A model generated the notes under the pieces. The model saw only the letters and a program-made list of their open reading frames with translations. It was not told the DNA's origin and did no database searches. A stretch of DNA of 64,000 bases, taken from assembly GCF_036227405.1 (NCBI RefSeq), contig NZ_CP109473.1, positions 7,068,001 to 7,132,000 of the forward strand, written 5' to 3'. This DNA comes from Streptomyces sp. NBC_01460. GTDB lineage: Bacteria > Actinomycetota > Actinomycetes > Streptomycetales > Streptomycetaceae. Shown here in pieces: positions 17,890 through 26,013 of the stretch. Positions within the stretch are counted from its first letter, which is position 1. Each line of letters starts with the position of its first letter. Both the position numbers and the translations under genes were made by a program.

Positions 17890-19713
17890 TCACCGGTAGA
17901 GCGCGTCGACCTCGGCCGAGTACGCCGTCTCGATCGCCTTCCGCTTCAGCTTGAGCGACGGGGTCAGGAGGCCGTGCTCCTCGGTGAACTGGTGCGCCAG
18001 GATGCGGAACGTGCGGATGGACTCCGCCTGGGACACCGCCGTGTTCGCGGCCACCACCGCCCGGCGCACCTCCATCTCCAGCTCGGAGTCGCGCACCAGG
18101 TCCGCGGCGCGCATCGGCGTACGGCCCTGCATGGCGAGCCAGTGCTCGACCGACTCGTGGTCCACGGTGACGAGCGCCGCGATGTAGGGCCGGTCGTTCC
18201 CGACGACGATGCACTGCGCGACCAGCGGATGCGCGCGCACCCGCTCCTCCAGGCCGCTCGGGGCCACGCTCTTGCCCCCGGAGGTCACGAGGATCTCCTT
18301 CTTGCGGCCGGTGATGGTCAGGTAGCCGTCCTCGTCGAGTGAGCCGATGTCCCCGGTGGCCAGCCAGCCGTCGTGCAGTACGGAGTCGGTGGCCTTGGGG
18401 TCGCCCAGGTAGCCGGAGAACACGTTGGAGCCGTGCACCCAGATCTCGCCGTCCCGGGCGATGTGCACCGAGGACCCCGGGATCGGCTGGCCGACCGTGC
18501 CGTAGCGGGTCCGCTCCGGCGGGTTGGCCGTCGCGGCGGCGGTCGTCTCGGTGAGCCCGTAGCCCTCGAAGACCGTGACTCCCGCGCCCGCGAAGAACAG
18601 TCCGAGCCGCCGGTCCATGCCGGAGCCGCCCGACATCGCGTGCCGCACCCGGCCGCCCATCGCCTCGCGGACCTTGCGGTAGACGACCTTGTCGAAGAAC
18701 TGGTGCTGCACGCGCAGCCCCGCGGACGGTCCGGGGCCGGTGCCGAAGGCGCGTTCCTCCATGGCCTCGGCGTACTTCACCGCGATCTCGACGGCCTTGT
18801 CGAAGGCTCCGGCCCGGCCCTCGGACTCGGCCTTGCGCCGGGCGCCGTTGAAGACCTTCTCGAAGATGTACGGCACCGCCAGGATGAAGGTGGGCCGGAA
18901 GGCCACCAGGTCCGGCATGAGCGCCTTCGCGGACAGTTCCGGCTGGTGTCCCAGCTTCACCCGGCCGCGCAGCGCCGCGATCTCCACCATGCGTCCGAAG
19001 ACGTGCGCGAGCGGCAGGAAGAGCAGGGTCGCCGCCTCCTCGCCCGGCTTGGAGAGGAACACAGGGTGCCAGCGGGCGACCATGGTGTCGGCCTCGAACA
19101 TGAAGTTGGCGTGGGTGATGACGCAGCCCTTGGGGCGTCCCGTCGTGCCGGAGGTGTAGATCACGGTCGCCACCGAGTCGGGGGTCACCGCGCGGCGGTG
19201 CCGGTGGACGACCTCGTCGTCGATCAGCGTCCCCGCCTCGGTGAGCTCGGCCACCGCGTCGGCGTCCAGCTGCCAGAGCCGGTGCAGATTCGGCAGCCGG
19301 TCGATCACGGAGCCGATCGTCATGGCGTGGTCCTCGTGCTCGACCATGACGGCCGCGACCTCGGCGTCGTGCAGCATCCAGAGGACCTGCTCGGCCGACG
19401 AGGTCGGGTAGATCGGCACGGACTGGGCGCCCACCGTCCAGAGGGCGAAGTCGAACAGCGTCCACTCGTAGCGCGTACGGGACATCAGCGCGACCCGGTC
19501 GCCGAAGCGGACGCCCTGGGCGATCAGCCCCTTCGCGAGCGCCAGCACCTCGTCGCGGAACGCGGCGGCCGACACGTCGTGCCAGCGCCCCTCGGCGTCC
19601 TTGCGGCCGAGGGCCGTCCGGTGGGGATCCTCGTCCGCGAAATCGAAGACGGTGTCGGCGAGGCCGCCGACTTGTGGGGCGGCGGCCATGGGTGGGACGG
19701 TGAACTCACGCAA
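17890..19713 (-). CDS. Long-chain fatty-acid-CoA ligase (AMP-binding)
   Basis: Activates fatty acids to acyl-CoA through an acyl-adenylate. 607 residues, typical for actinobacterial FadD15-like enzymes. AMP-binding motif VIYTSGTTGRPKG at 184-196, the substrate/adenylate motif GYGLTETTAAATANP, D-G-W-L-A-T-G-D-I-G (adenylate-binding Asp), and the C-terminal hinge and lysine region GRKKEILVTSGGKSVAP. Substrate presumably long-chain, inferred from family. Preceded by an inverted repeat at 19803-19839 that could be an operator. Same strand as the LysR gene, 202 bp downstream of it. Confidence 0.93.
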   Translation of the reverse strand: MREFTVPPMAAAPQVGGLADTVFDFADEDPHRTALGRKDAEGRWHDVSAAAFRDEVLALAKGLIAQGVRFGDRVALMSRTRYEWTLFDFALWTVGAQSVPIYPTSSAEQVLWMLHDAEVAAVMVEHEDHAMTIGSVIDRLPNLHRLWQLDADAVAELTEAGTLIDDEVVHRHRRAVTPDSVATVIYTSGTTGRPKGCVITHANFMFEADTMVARWHPVFLSKPGEEAATLLFLPLAHVFGRMVEIAALRGRVKLGHQPELSAKALMPDLVAFRPTFILAVPYIFEKVFNGARRKAESEGRAGAFDKAVEIAVKYAEAMEERAFGTGPGPSAGLRVQHQFFDKVVYRKVREAMGGRVRHAMSGGSGMDRRLGLFFAGAGVTVFEGYGLTETTAAATANPPERTRYGTVGQPIPGSSVHIARDGEIWVHGSNVFSGYLGDPKATDSVLHDGWLATGDIGSLDEDGYLTITGRKKEILVTSGGKSVAPSGLEERVRAHPLVAQCIVVGNDRPYIAALVTVDHESVEHWLAMQGRTPMRAADLVRDSELEMEVRRAVVAANTAVSQAESIRTFRILAHQFTEEHGLLTPSLKLKRKAIETAYSAEVDALYR

Positions 19714-19802
19714 TGACCTGCTCCTTGTGGCTCCGCACGGCGCCGCGACGCTACCTCACCGCGCGAGCCCGCGGGAGGGTCCGAAGTCTCCGGAAAACGT
19801 GG

Positions 19803-19839
19803 CATCTGGCCAGTCCGACCGCAGAAAACGGGCCAGATG
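19803..19839. promoter_or_regulatory. Inverted repeat CATCTGGCC ... GGCCAGATG
   Basis: Perfect 9-bp arms (19803-19811 and 19831-19839) with a 19-bp spacer, about 90 bp upstream of the acyl-CoA ligase start and downstream of the LysR stop. It could be a terminator for the LysR gene or an operator for the ligase. The A-rich loop and wide spacing do not decide. Confidence 0.4.
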
Positions 19840-19915
19840 GGCAAGGCTCGGGCGCACTTCTGACCGCCGGGTAAGTAGCTGGGGCGGGAATCTCCACCGA
19901 ATCTGTACGCGGCGC

Positions 19916-20809
19916 TTACGCCTGATCCGGGTGCGCGGGCACGACCGGGCCGCGGTGGAGTCGGTCCCCGCCCGCCAGGATCGCCGCCGCGAGGGCGTCC
20001 GCGGCCTCCTGGGCCGTGTCCCTGCGGCGGCCGTGCAGCAGCACGAAATCCACATCTCCCAGCTCCGGCAGACCTGCCCGGGCGGGCACCGGCACAAGGC
20101 CCGGCGGGATGAGTCCCCGGGTGTGCGCCATCACCCCCAGGCCGGCACGCGCCGCCGCGACCAGAGCGCTGAGGCTCGCGCTCGTGCACGCGAAGCGCCA
20201 GGCCCTGCCGTGCTCCTCGAGCACCTCCAGGGCGCGTGCCCGGGTGATGCCGGGGGGCGGGAAGGCGATCAGCGGCAGCGGACGGTCGGGGTCGATCCGC
20301 AGCTGCGGGGCGCCGATCCAGGCGAGGGTGTCCTGCCAGACCAGCTCGCCATGGGTGTCACCGATGCGCCGCTTGGCCAGCACCAGATCGAGCCGGCCCG
20401 CCGCGAGCTGCCGGTGCAGCGCGCCGGACAGCTCCACCGTCAGCTCCAGCTCGACCTCGGGGTGCTCGCGCCGGAAGGACTCCAGGATCTCCGGGAGCCG
20501 GGTCAGGACGAAGTCCTCCGAGGCGCCGAACCGCAGCCGGCCGCGCAGCCGGGTGCCGGTGAAGAACGCCGCCGCCCGCTCGTTGGCCTGCAGGATCGTC
20601 CGGGCGAACCCCAGCATGGCCTCGCCGTCCTGGGTGAGGTCGACCCGGTGCGTGTCCCGGGTGAACAGCTGCCGGCCGGCCTCGGACTCCAGGCGGCGGA
20701 CGTGCTGGCTGACCGTCGACTGGCGCACGCCGAGCCGGCGCGCCGCCTGGGTGAAGCTCAGGGTCTGGGCGACGGCCAGGAAGGTGCGGAGCTGCACGGG
20801 GTCGTACAC
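19916..20809 (-). CDS. LysR-family transcriptional regulator
   Basis: 297-residue LysR regulator with HTH at residues 18-40 (FTQAARRLGVRQSTVSQHV) and a C-terminal effector domain. Divergent from the SBF-type transporter gene (start 20925), 115 bp apart, so it probably controls that transporter and itself. The shared region contains ATC-N9-GAT (20821-20835), which fits a LysR T-N11-A box. The effector might be the transported solute, an inference from gene order. Confidence 0.9.
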   Translation of the reverse strand: MYDPVQLRTFLAVAQTLSFTQAARRLGVRQSTVSQHVRRLESEAGRQLFTRDTHRVDLTQDGEAMLGFARTILQANERAAAFFTGTRLRGRLRFGASEDFVLTRLPEILESFRREHPEVELELTVELSGALHRQLAAGRLDLVLAKRRIGDTHGELVWQDTLAWIGAPQLRIDPDRPLPLIAFPPPGITRARALEVLEEHGRAWRFACTSASLSALVAAARAGLGVMAHTRGLIPPGLVPVPARAGLPELGDVDFVLLHGRRRDTAQEAADALAAAILAGGDRLHRGPVVPAHPDQA

Positions 20810-20820
20810 CGTCCGAGGTT

Positions 20821-20835
20821 ATCGCGCATCGTGAT
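20821..20835. promoter_or_regulatory. Candidate LysR box ATC-N9-GAT
   Basis: ATCGCGCATCGTGAT lies 12 bp from the LysR start and 90 bp from the transporter start. It matches the T-N11-A palindrome form of LysR sites. A single short match can be chance. Confidence 0.4.
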
Positions 20836-20924
20836 GACAGTCAGTGCGGTGTACCGGTTTCCCGATCGCGGCGCCCAGGAGCACGATGGGGAGCGCACGA
20901 TTCCACCGAGAGAGCACGGAGCAC

Positions 20925-21959
20925 ATGAGCCGCCGCACCAGCCGTCGTATCCCCGCGCTTCCGTCCTGGCTGCCGGTCGACCCGTACATCCTGGCGCTGA
21001 TCGGCACGGTGGTCCTCGCGGCTCTCCTCCCCGTGTCGGGGACCGGCGCCGACGTGGCGGGCGGTGCGTCGACCGGGGCGGTGGCCCTGCTCTTCTTCCT
21101 GTACGGAGCGCGCCTCTCGACCGCGGAGGCGCTGGACGGGCTGAAGCACTGGCGGCTCCACCTCACCGTCCTGGCCTGCACCTTCCTGGTGTTCCCGCTG
21201 CTCGGGCTCGCCGGCCACGGTCTGGTGCCCCACGTGCTGAGCCCGCAGCTCCAGGACGGCTTCCTCTTCCTGTGCCTGGTCCCCTCGACCATCCAGTCGT
21301 CGATCGCCTTCACGTCGATGGCCCGCGGCAACGTGCCGGCCGCGATCTGTGCGGGCTCCTTCTCCAGCATCGCCGGGATCGTGCTCACCCCGCTGCTCGC
21401 CGCCGTCCTGCTCGGCGGCAGCGCGGGAGGGTTCTCGACGGATGCGCTGGTGAAGATCGTCCTCCAGCTGCTCGTGCCCTTCCTCGCCGGACAGCTGCTG
21501 CGTCGCTGGGTCGGGGGCTTCATCGGCCGCCACCGCAAGGTGCTGGGCTACGTCGACCGCGGCTCGATCCTGCTCGTGGTCTACACGGCCTTCAGCGAGG
21601 GCATGGTGGCCGGGATCTGGCACCAGGTCACCCCGCTCCGGCTCGGCGGGCTGCTCGCCGCCGAGGCGGTGCTGCTCGCCCTCATGCTCACGCTGAGCTG
21701 GTACGGCGCGAAGCGGCTGGGCTTCGGAAGGGAGGACCGGATCGCCATCCAGTTCGCCGGGTCGAAGAAGAGCCTGGCGGCCGGGCTCCCGATGGCCAGC
21801 GTCCTGTTCGGCGCGCACGCGAGCCTCGCGGTGCTGCCCCTGATGCTCTTCCACCAGATGCAGCTGATGGTCTGCGCGGTGATCGCCAAGCGCCGCTCCC
21901 GCGATCCGCTGCCGGAGGAGGCCCCGGTTCTGCCTGCTCCGGCGGAGGCGCTGAACTGA
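20925..21959 (+). CDS. Bile acid:sodium symporter (SBF/ArsB-like) family transporter
   Basis: 344-residue polytopic membrane protein with about ten helices, SBF-like (BASS/ YfeH-like) family. Family features: YGARLSTAEALDGLKHWRLH, FLFLCLVPSTIQSSIAFTSMARGN (the unwound helix crossing), and IQFAGSKKSLAAGLPMASVLF (second crossing motif). Real substrates in bacteria are organic anions or unknown. I start at ATG 20925 (MSRRTSRRIPALPSW); the upstream frame has no family match. Divergent LysR gene suggests substrate-responsive control. Confidence 0.87.
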   Translation: MSRRTSRRIPALPSWLPVDPYILALIGTVVLAALLPVSGTGADVAGGASTGAVALLFFLYGARLSTAEALDGLKHWRLHLTVLACTFLVFPLLGLAGHGLVPHVLSPQLQDGFLFLCLVPSTIQSSIAFTSMARGNVPAAICAGSFSSIAGIVLTPLLAAVLLGGSAGGFSTDALVKIVLQLLVPFLAGQLLRRWVGGFIGRHRKVLGYVDRGSILLVVYTAFSEGMVAGIWHQVTPLRLGGLLAAEAVLLALMLTLSWYGAKRLGFGREDRIAIQFAGSKKSLAAGLPMASVLFGAHASLAVLPLMLFHQMQLMVCAVIAKRRSRDPLPEEAPVLPAPAEALN

Positions 21960-22136
21960 CGCTCCGGTGGGGGCGTGGCTCCGGTGAGTGGCAGCGGCTG
22001 AGTGGACGCGGACGGCGTGGTCGACGCGAACCCGGAGTCGGCCGACGCACCTTGGGGGCCGAGCCCCCGGTGCCGTACCCGGCATCGAGCGGTGCGCGGT
22101 CGCTCTCAGCTGCTCGCCGAGCCGCGAACACGTCGT

Positions 22137-22649
22137 ATGGTCCACAGCATGACGGCAGAGGAGAAGGCCCTGAAACCCCGGGTGCAGCTGGTCATCGGCA
22201 TCATCCGACGAGGCGACGAGATCCTGCTCGTGCGGGAGAGTCTCGGTGCCGCCGGTGAGCTCCTCTGGTCGCTGCCCGGCGGCGGGGTCGAGGACGGTGA
22301 GCTCATGCACGAAGCTCTCCGACGCGAGCTGCGGGAGGAGACCGGGCTGCTCGTGGGGGATCCGGTGCGGACCGCCTTCCTCATGCACATCGACTCGGAG
22401 CGCTACCCTTCGGCCGTGGCCGCCGCCTTCGAGATCGACGAGTGGTCGGGGGATGTCGCGCCACAGGACGACGACATCGAACAGGCCGCCTTCTTTCCCC
22501 TGCCGGATGCCCTCAAGCTGCTGGGTGAGCTGGACAGCGCGACGCAGCGGGAGCCCGTCGTCGGCTATCTGAACGGGGACGCCGCTCCCGGGACCACCTG
22601 GCTGTACCGCAACCGGGGTGGAGAAGAGACGCTGGTTGCCCGCTGGTGA
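22137..22649 (+). CDS. NUDIX hydrolase
   Basis: Hydrolyses nucleoside diphosphates linked to another moiety. About 170 residues. The complete Nudix box is present, from GGGVEDGELMHEALRREL through REETGL, matching GX5EX7REUXEEXGU. The N-terminal strand VQLVIGIIRRGDEILLVRE and C-terminal FFPLPDALKLL are usual. Start uncertain: ATG 22137 or ATG 22149, neither with a strong ribosome binding site. Converges with fdhD across a hairpin. Exact substrate unknown. Confidence 0.88.
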   Translation: MVHSMTAEEKALKPRVQLVIGIIRRGDEILLVRESLGAAGELLWSLPGGGVEDGELMHEALRRELREETGLLVGDPVRTAFLMHIDSERYPSAVAAAFEIDEWSGDVAPQDDDIEQAAFFPLPDALKLLGELDSATQREPVVGYLNGDAAPGTTWLYRNRGGEETLVARW

Positions 22650-22655
22650 CCCACG

Positions 22656-22700
22656 AGAGGTCCGGCCGGCGCAGGGGCGTTCCCCGTCGGCCTGACCTCT
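22656..22700. terminator. Hairpin between NUDIX gene and fdhD
   Basis: Arms AGAGGTCCGGCCG (22656-22668) and CGGCCTGACCTCT (22688-22700) pair with one mismatch; the loop contains GGGGCGTTCCCC, which can pair internally. It is placed between convergent stops and probably serves both. Confidence 0.65.
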
Positions 22701-22725
22701 GCCCCGTGCGGCGGGTGGGCCTGTC

Positions 22726-23574
22726 TCAGTCCTGGCCCACCGTCGCCCCGAGGACGATGCGGTGGTCACCCGCGTACACGTTCATGGACTGACCCCGCAG
22801 GAAGCCGACGAGGGTCAGTCCGCTCTCGGCGGCGAGGTCCACGGCCAGCGACGACGGTGCCGAGACCGCCGCGAGCATCGGGATCCCCGCCATCACCGCC
22901 TTCTGCGCCAGCTCGAAGGAGGCCCGCCCCGACACCAGCAGGATCGACTGCGAAAGCGGCAGGCGGTCGTCCGTGAGGGCGCGCCCCACCAGCTTGTCCA
23001 CCGCGTTGTGGCGGCCGACGTCCTCCCGGATGTCGAGCAGCTCGCCCTCCGGCGAGAACAGTGCCGCGGCGTGCAGCCCCCCGGTCCGGTCGAACACCCG
23101 CTGCGCCTCGCGCAGCCGGTCGGGGAGGGCGGAGAGCAGGGCGGGCGTCACCCGGACCGGGGGAGTGTCGCCGATGGGGTGGCGGGTCGTGGTGCGGACG
23201 GCGTCGAGGCTGGCCTTGCCGCACAGCCCGCAGGACGAGGTGGTGTAGACGTTGCGTTCCAGGGTGATGTCCGGGACCACGACGCCGGGCGCGAGCTTCA
23301 CGTCCACCACGTTGTACGTGTTCACCCCGTCGGCCGTCGCCCCGGCGCAGTACACGATCGACTGGACCTCGGAGCCCTCTCCGATCACGCCCTCGCTCAC
23401 CAGGAAGCCGGCCGCGAGCGCGAAGTCGTCGCCCGGGGTCCGCATCGTGATGGCGAGCGGCTTGCCGTTCAGCCGGATCTCCAGGGGCTCCTCGGCGACG
23501 AGGGTGTCGGGACGGGTCGTGACCGCCCCGTCCCGGATGCGGATCGTGCGGCGACGCTCGGTGACCCGTCCCAT
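22726..23574 (-). CDS. fdhD: Formate dehydrogenase accessory sulfurtransferase FdhD
   Basis: Transfers sulfur from a cysteine desulfurase to the molybdenum cofactor of formate dehydrogenase. 282 residues. The sulfur-carrying CxxC is CGLCG with Cys115 and Cys118. Other family motifs: [44 protein letters not shown] and [21 protein letters not shown] 23574 is preferred; a TTG three codons earlier overlaps the stop of the upstream relic. The upstream neighbour is the last 37 codons of a formate dehydrogenase-type iron-sulfur subunit, so its usual client is missing locally. Confidence 0.93.
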   Translation of the reverse strand: MGRVTERRRTIRIRDGAVTTRPDTLVAEEPLEIRLNGKPLAITMRTPGDDFALAAGFLVSEGVIGEGSEVQSIVYCAGATADGVNTYNVVDVKLAPGVVVPDITLERNVYTTSSCGLCGKASLDAVRTTTRHPIGDTPPVRVTPALLSALPDRLREAQRVFDRTGGLHAAALFSPEGELLDIREDVGRHNAVDKLVGRALTDDRLPLSQSILLVSGRASFELAQKAVMAGIPMLAAVSAPSSLAVDLAAESGLTLVGFLRGQSMNVYAGDHRIVLGATVGQD

Positions 23575-23579
23575 AACCG

Positions 23580-23693
23580 TCAATCCCGATTCTGTACGTG
23601 ATGGAAGCCGAAACGGCCCTTGATACAGAGGTTGCCACGGGTCACCGGGTTGTCGTACGGCGAGGTGACCGCGAGGATCTCGTCGTTCCGCAT
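23580..23693 (-). pseudogene. C-terminal remnant of a formate-dehydrogenase / NuoG-like iron-sulfur subunit
   Basis: The 37 codons reading [18 protein letters not shown] and [19 protein letters not shown] match the extreme C terminus of the actinobacterial 2Fe-2S / 4Fe-4S FDH-alpha-like protein that normally precedes fdhD (about 280 residues, ending with NLCIKGRFG and VQNRD). Upstream of the ATG the similarity stops: the 2Fe-2S domain, the 4Fe-4S ligands and the CxxCGxGC motif are absent from the preceding 400 bp in any frame. The stop lies 5 bp before the fdhD ATG, preserving the ancestral coupling. Best read as a deletion remnant. It could be translated as a short peptide, but a function is unlikely. 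Confidence 0.7.
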
Positions 23694-23759
23694 GGTGGAG
23701 GGGTCACGTCGCCACCCGCACCGGAGCGGTTCGCGCGGAGCGAGGGTGACCAGGGCGGA

Positions 23760-23775
23760 ATACTGTCTACAGTAT
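23760..23775. promoter_or_regulatory. GntR-type operator ATACTGT-CT-ACAGTAT
   Basis: Inverted repeat with seven perfect base pairs per arm around CT, 212 bp upstream of the KAS III start. On the reverse strand it contains ACTGTAGAC, identical to the core at 24967-24975 in front of the GntR gene. The two sites bracket the synthase gene and are probably bound by that GntR protein. Confidence 0.55.
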
Positions 23776-23925
23776 GCCTTTGTCGCGGCTGGCCCTCGTG
23801 ACGGCGGGTGCCTGTCCGGTCCGGCATTCGCTGTGCGGCAACAGGGTGTCCAGGAAAGTTCCCCGGAGGCTGTTCGAGACGCTCCAACCTCGGGGCCGGA
23901 TTCCTGTGGGGTTACATGCCTCTGT

Positions 23926-23937
23926 ACCGATCGGTAG
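23926..23937. promoter_or_regulatory. Perfect palindrome TACCGATCGGTA
   Basis: 12-bp perfect palindrome 50 bp upstream of the KAS III start, followed by the relatively AT-rich AGCAACCAAGACTGGATAG. The form resembles TetR-family operators, and TetR regulators often control fatty acid genes. No TetR gene is in the window. It is the closest candidate operator to the promoter. Confidence 0.4.
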
Positions 23938-23986
23938 CAACCAAGACTGGATAGTTCCTGCCAAACGTAGCGAGGGGAACCCGTAC

Positions 23987-24937
23987 ATGACCGGCTCACG
24001 TGTCGTGGCGCTCGGCCACTACCAGCCCGCGAAGGTCCTCACCAACGACGATCTGGCGGCGATGGTCGACACCAGTGACGAGTGGATCACCAGCCGGGTC
24101 GGCATCAGGACCCGGCACGTGGGCGGCCCGGACGAACCGGTGGACGAGCTGGCCGCGCACGCGGCGGCCAAGGCCCTGGCCTCGGCCGGACTGCAGCCCT
24201 CGGACATCGACATGGTTCTCGTCGCCACCTCCACGGCCATCGACCGCTCGCCGAGCATGTCCGCCCGGGTCGCCGCGCGCCTGGGCATGGGCTCGCCGGC
24301 CGTGATGGACATCAACGTCGTCTGCTCCGGGTTCACCCACGCCCTGGCCACCGCCGACCATGCGATCCGGGCCGGGGCCGCCGCGCGCGCCCTCGTCATC
24401 GGCGCCGACAAGATGGGTGACATCGTCGACTGGACGGACCGTTCCACCTGCGTGCTGATGGGTGACGGCGCGGGCGCCGCCGTGGTCACCGCCGATCCGG
24501 ACGGGGGTGACAGGCCCGGGATCGGCCCCGTCCTGTGGGGTTCGGTGCCGTCCATGGGCAACGCCGTGCGCATCGAGGGCACGCCCCCGCGCTTCGCGCA
24601 GGAGGGCCAGTCCGTCTACCGCTGGGCCACCACGCAGCTGCCTCCGATCGCCCGTGAGGTCTGTGCGCGGGCCGGTCTCACGCCGGAGGACCTCGGCGCC
24701 GTGGTGCTGCACCAGGCCAATCTGAGGATCATCGAACCCGTCGCCCGGAAGATCGGCGCGGTCAACGCCGTCATCGCGCGGGACGTGGTGGATTCCGGCA
24801 ACACCTCGGCTGCGTCGATCCCGATGGCCCTGTCCAAGCTGGTGGAGCGGGGCGAGGTGGCGAGCGGCGCGCCGGCCCTGCTCTTCGGCTTCGGCGGGAA
24901 CCTCTCCTACGCGGGTCAGGTGATCCGCTGCCCCTGA
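23987..24937 (+). CDS. 3-oxoacyl-ACP synthase III family protein (FabH-like)
   Basis: Condensing enzyme of the KAS III group, 316 residues. It would join an acyl-CoA starter to malonyl-ACP in the cytosol. The full catalytic triad is present: Cys113 (NVVCSGFTHAL), His242 (VVLHQANLRI) and Asn272 (DSGNTSAASIP). Other features: TSDEWITSRVGIRTRH near the N terminus and GFGGNLSYAGQVI at the end. I start at ATG 23987 with GAGGGG upstream; the longer open frame has no homology and crosses the operators. Isolated from fab genes and next to a GntR gene, so it is probably an additional FabH-like enzyme rather than the housekeeping one. Confidence 0.9.
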   Translation: MTGSRVVALGHYQPAKVLTNDDLAAMVDTSDEWITSRVGIRTRHVGGPDEPVDELAAHAAAKALASAGLQPSDIDMVLVATSTAIDRSPSMSARVAARLGMGSPAVMDINVVCSGFTHALATADHAIRAGAAARALVIGADKMGDIVDWTDRSTCVLMGDGAGAAVVTADPDGGDRPGIGPVLWGSVPSMGNAVRIEGTPPRFAQEGQSVYRWATTQLPPIAREVCARAGLTPEDLGAVVLHQANLRIIEPVARKIGAVNAVIARDVVDSGNTSAASIPMALSKLVERGEVASGAPALLFGFGGNLSYAGQVIRCP

Positions 24938-24966
24938 TTCCCCCGTCGTGGCATTGCGCTCGGTAG

Positions 24967-24975
24967 ACTGTAGAC
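24967..24975. promoter_or_regulatory. GntR-type site ACTGTAGAC before the GntR gene
   Basis: Sequence GGTAGACTGTAGACGATAAG (24962-24981) contains two GTAGAC units 1 bp apart and the ACTGTAGAC core shared with 23760-23775. It is 37 bp upstream of the GntR start, as expected for autoregulation. Confidence 0.5.
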
Positions 24976-25011
24976 GATAAGCAATTGCCCGGCGCCCGGA
25001 GGGGGAGCGCG

Positions 25012-25689
25012 ATGTCGTCCACAGGACTGCCGCAGGGAACGGTGCCGAAGCTGGAGCGGCCGGGGCCGTTGCGGGAGCGCGTCTACGAGGCTCTCCTCGA
25101 GCTGATCACCACGCGTGCCCTCAGTCCCGGCCAGCATCTGGTCGAGAGCGAACTGGCCGGGCATCTCGGGGTGTCGCGGCAGCCGGTCCGCGAGGCGCTC
25201 CAGCGGCTGAACACCGAGGGCTGGGTCGATCTGCGCCCCGCGCAGGGCGCCTTCGTCCACGAACCCACCGAGGAGGAGGCGGACCAGCTGCTCTCGGTCC
25301 GTACCCTGCTGGAGGCCGAGGCCGCCCGGCTGGCCGCCGCGCACTCGGGGCAGCCGGGCATCGAGGCCCTGGAGGAGCTGTGCTCCCAGGGCGAGCGGGC
25401 CGTCGCCGCCGACCAGGTGGACGTCGCCGTCGCCACGAACGCCGCGTTCCACGCCAAGGTCATGGAGCTGGCCGGCAACGTCGTCCTGGCCGAGCTCGCC
25501 GCCCAGGTGGACCGCCGCGTCCGCTGGTACTACACACCGGTGGCCCGCCGGCGCGGCACCCGGTCCTGGATCGAGCACCGGGAGCTGATCGCGGCGATCG
25601 CCTCCCGGGACGAACAGCGCGCGACCGAGATCATGCGTGCCCACACCGAGCACACGCGCCAGACGTACCACCGGCGCGACCAGGGCTGA
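25012..25689 (+). CDS. GntR-family regulator, FCD (FadR C-terminal) type
   Basis: 225-residue regulator. Winged helix at about residues 15-75 (RVYEALLELITTRALSPGQH, ESELAGHLGVSRQPVREALQ, GWVDLRPAQGAFV), then an all-helical FCD ligand domain with the metal-site residues D/H (VATNAAFHAKVMELAGN and EHRELIAAI). Start ATG 25012 directly behind GGAGGGGGAG. It shares a candidate operator core with the region upstream of the FabH-like gene, so it probably controls that gene and itself. The effector of FCD proteins is often a carboxylic acid. Confidence 0.9.
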   Translation: MSSTGLPQGTVPKLERPGPLRERVYEALLELITTRALSPGQHLVESELAGHLGVSRQPVREALQRLNTEGWVDLRPAQGAFVHEPTEEEADQLLSVRTLLEAEAARLAAAHSGQPGIEALEELCSQGERAVAADQVDVAVATNAAFHAKVMELAGNVVLAELAAQVDRRVRWYYTPVARRRGTRSWIEHRELIAAIASRDEQRATEIMRAHTEHTRQTYHRRDQG

Positions 25690-25713
25690 CCGTCAGGGCG
25701 GTCGGGGGTGGGC

Positions 25714-25749
25714 GGCGGAAGGCCGGGGCGTCGAGCCCCGGCTTCCGCC
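25714..25749. terminator. Terminator hairpin after the GntR gene
   Basis: Arms GGCGGAAGGCCGGGGC (25714-25729) and GCCCCGGCTTCCGCC (25735-25749) pair with one bulged base and a 5-nt loop. It begins 25 bp after the GntR stop. Confidence 0.75.
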
Positions 25750-25895
25750 GTGCCCCTCCCGCCATGGCGTGCGGGCCTCTGACCCTCTCGGCGCCCTGCC
25801 GTACCGGGAGGGACGGGCCGGCCCCCACTCCGCGAAGGTGCGGTGCGGGGGACGGCCGATGAGCGGAGGTGGACGTCCGCGGGACGCATCTTTGT

Positions 25896-25949
25896 CCTGA
25901 GTGTGGAGAAAGTTGGATCGGATTCCTGCTCAACTTCTTCCCACTCAGG
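25896..25949. promoter_or_regulatory. Long imperfect inverted repeat upstream of the ROK gene
   Basis: The left arm CCTGAGTGTGGAGAAAGTTG (25896-25915) and right arm CAACTTCTTCCCACTCAGG (25931-25949) match at both ends (CCTGAGT/ACTCAGG and AAGTTG/CAACTT) with an imperfect middle and a 15-bp spacer. It is the only structured part of the 324-bp gap and lies 65 bp upstream of the ROK start. Probably the operator of the ROK repressor. Confidence 0.5.
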
Positions 25950-26013
25950 TAAACCGCTGCTACGTTCCCCTCGAAAGCCCGACGGACTGACCGAAGTGGC
26001 GGGGGAGGGACGC

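Noticed and set aside
22726..25689. fdhD, KAS III and GntR as one functional operon
   Set aside because: fdhD is on the opposite strand and belongs to the deleted formate dehydrogenase unit; the other two genes are separated by their own promoter sites.
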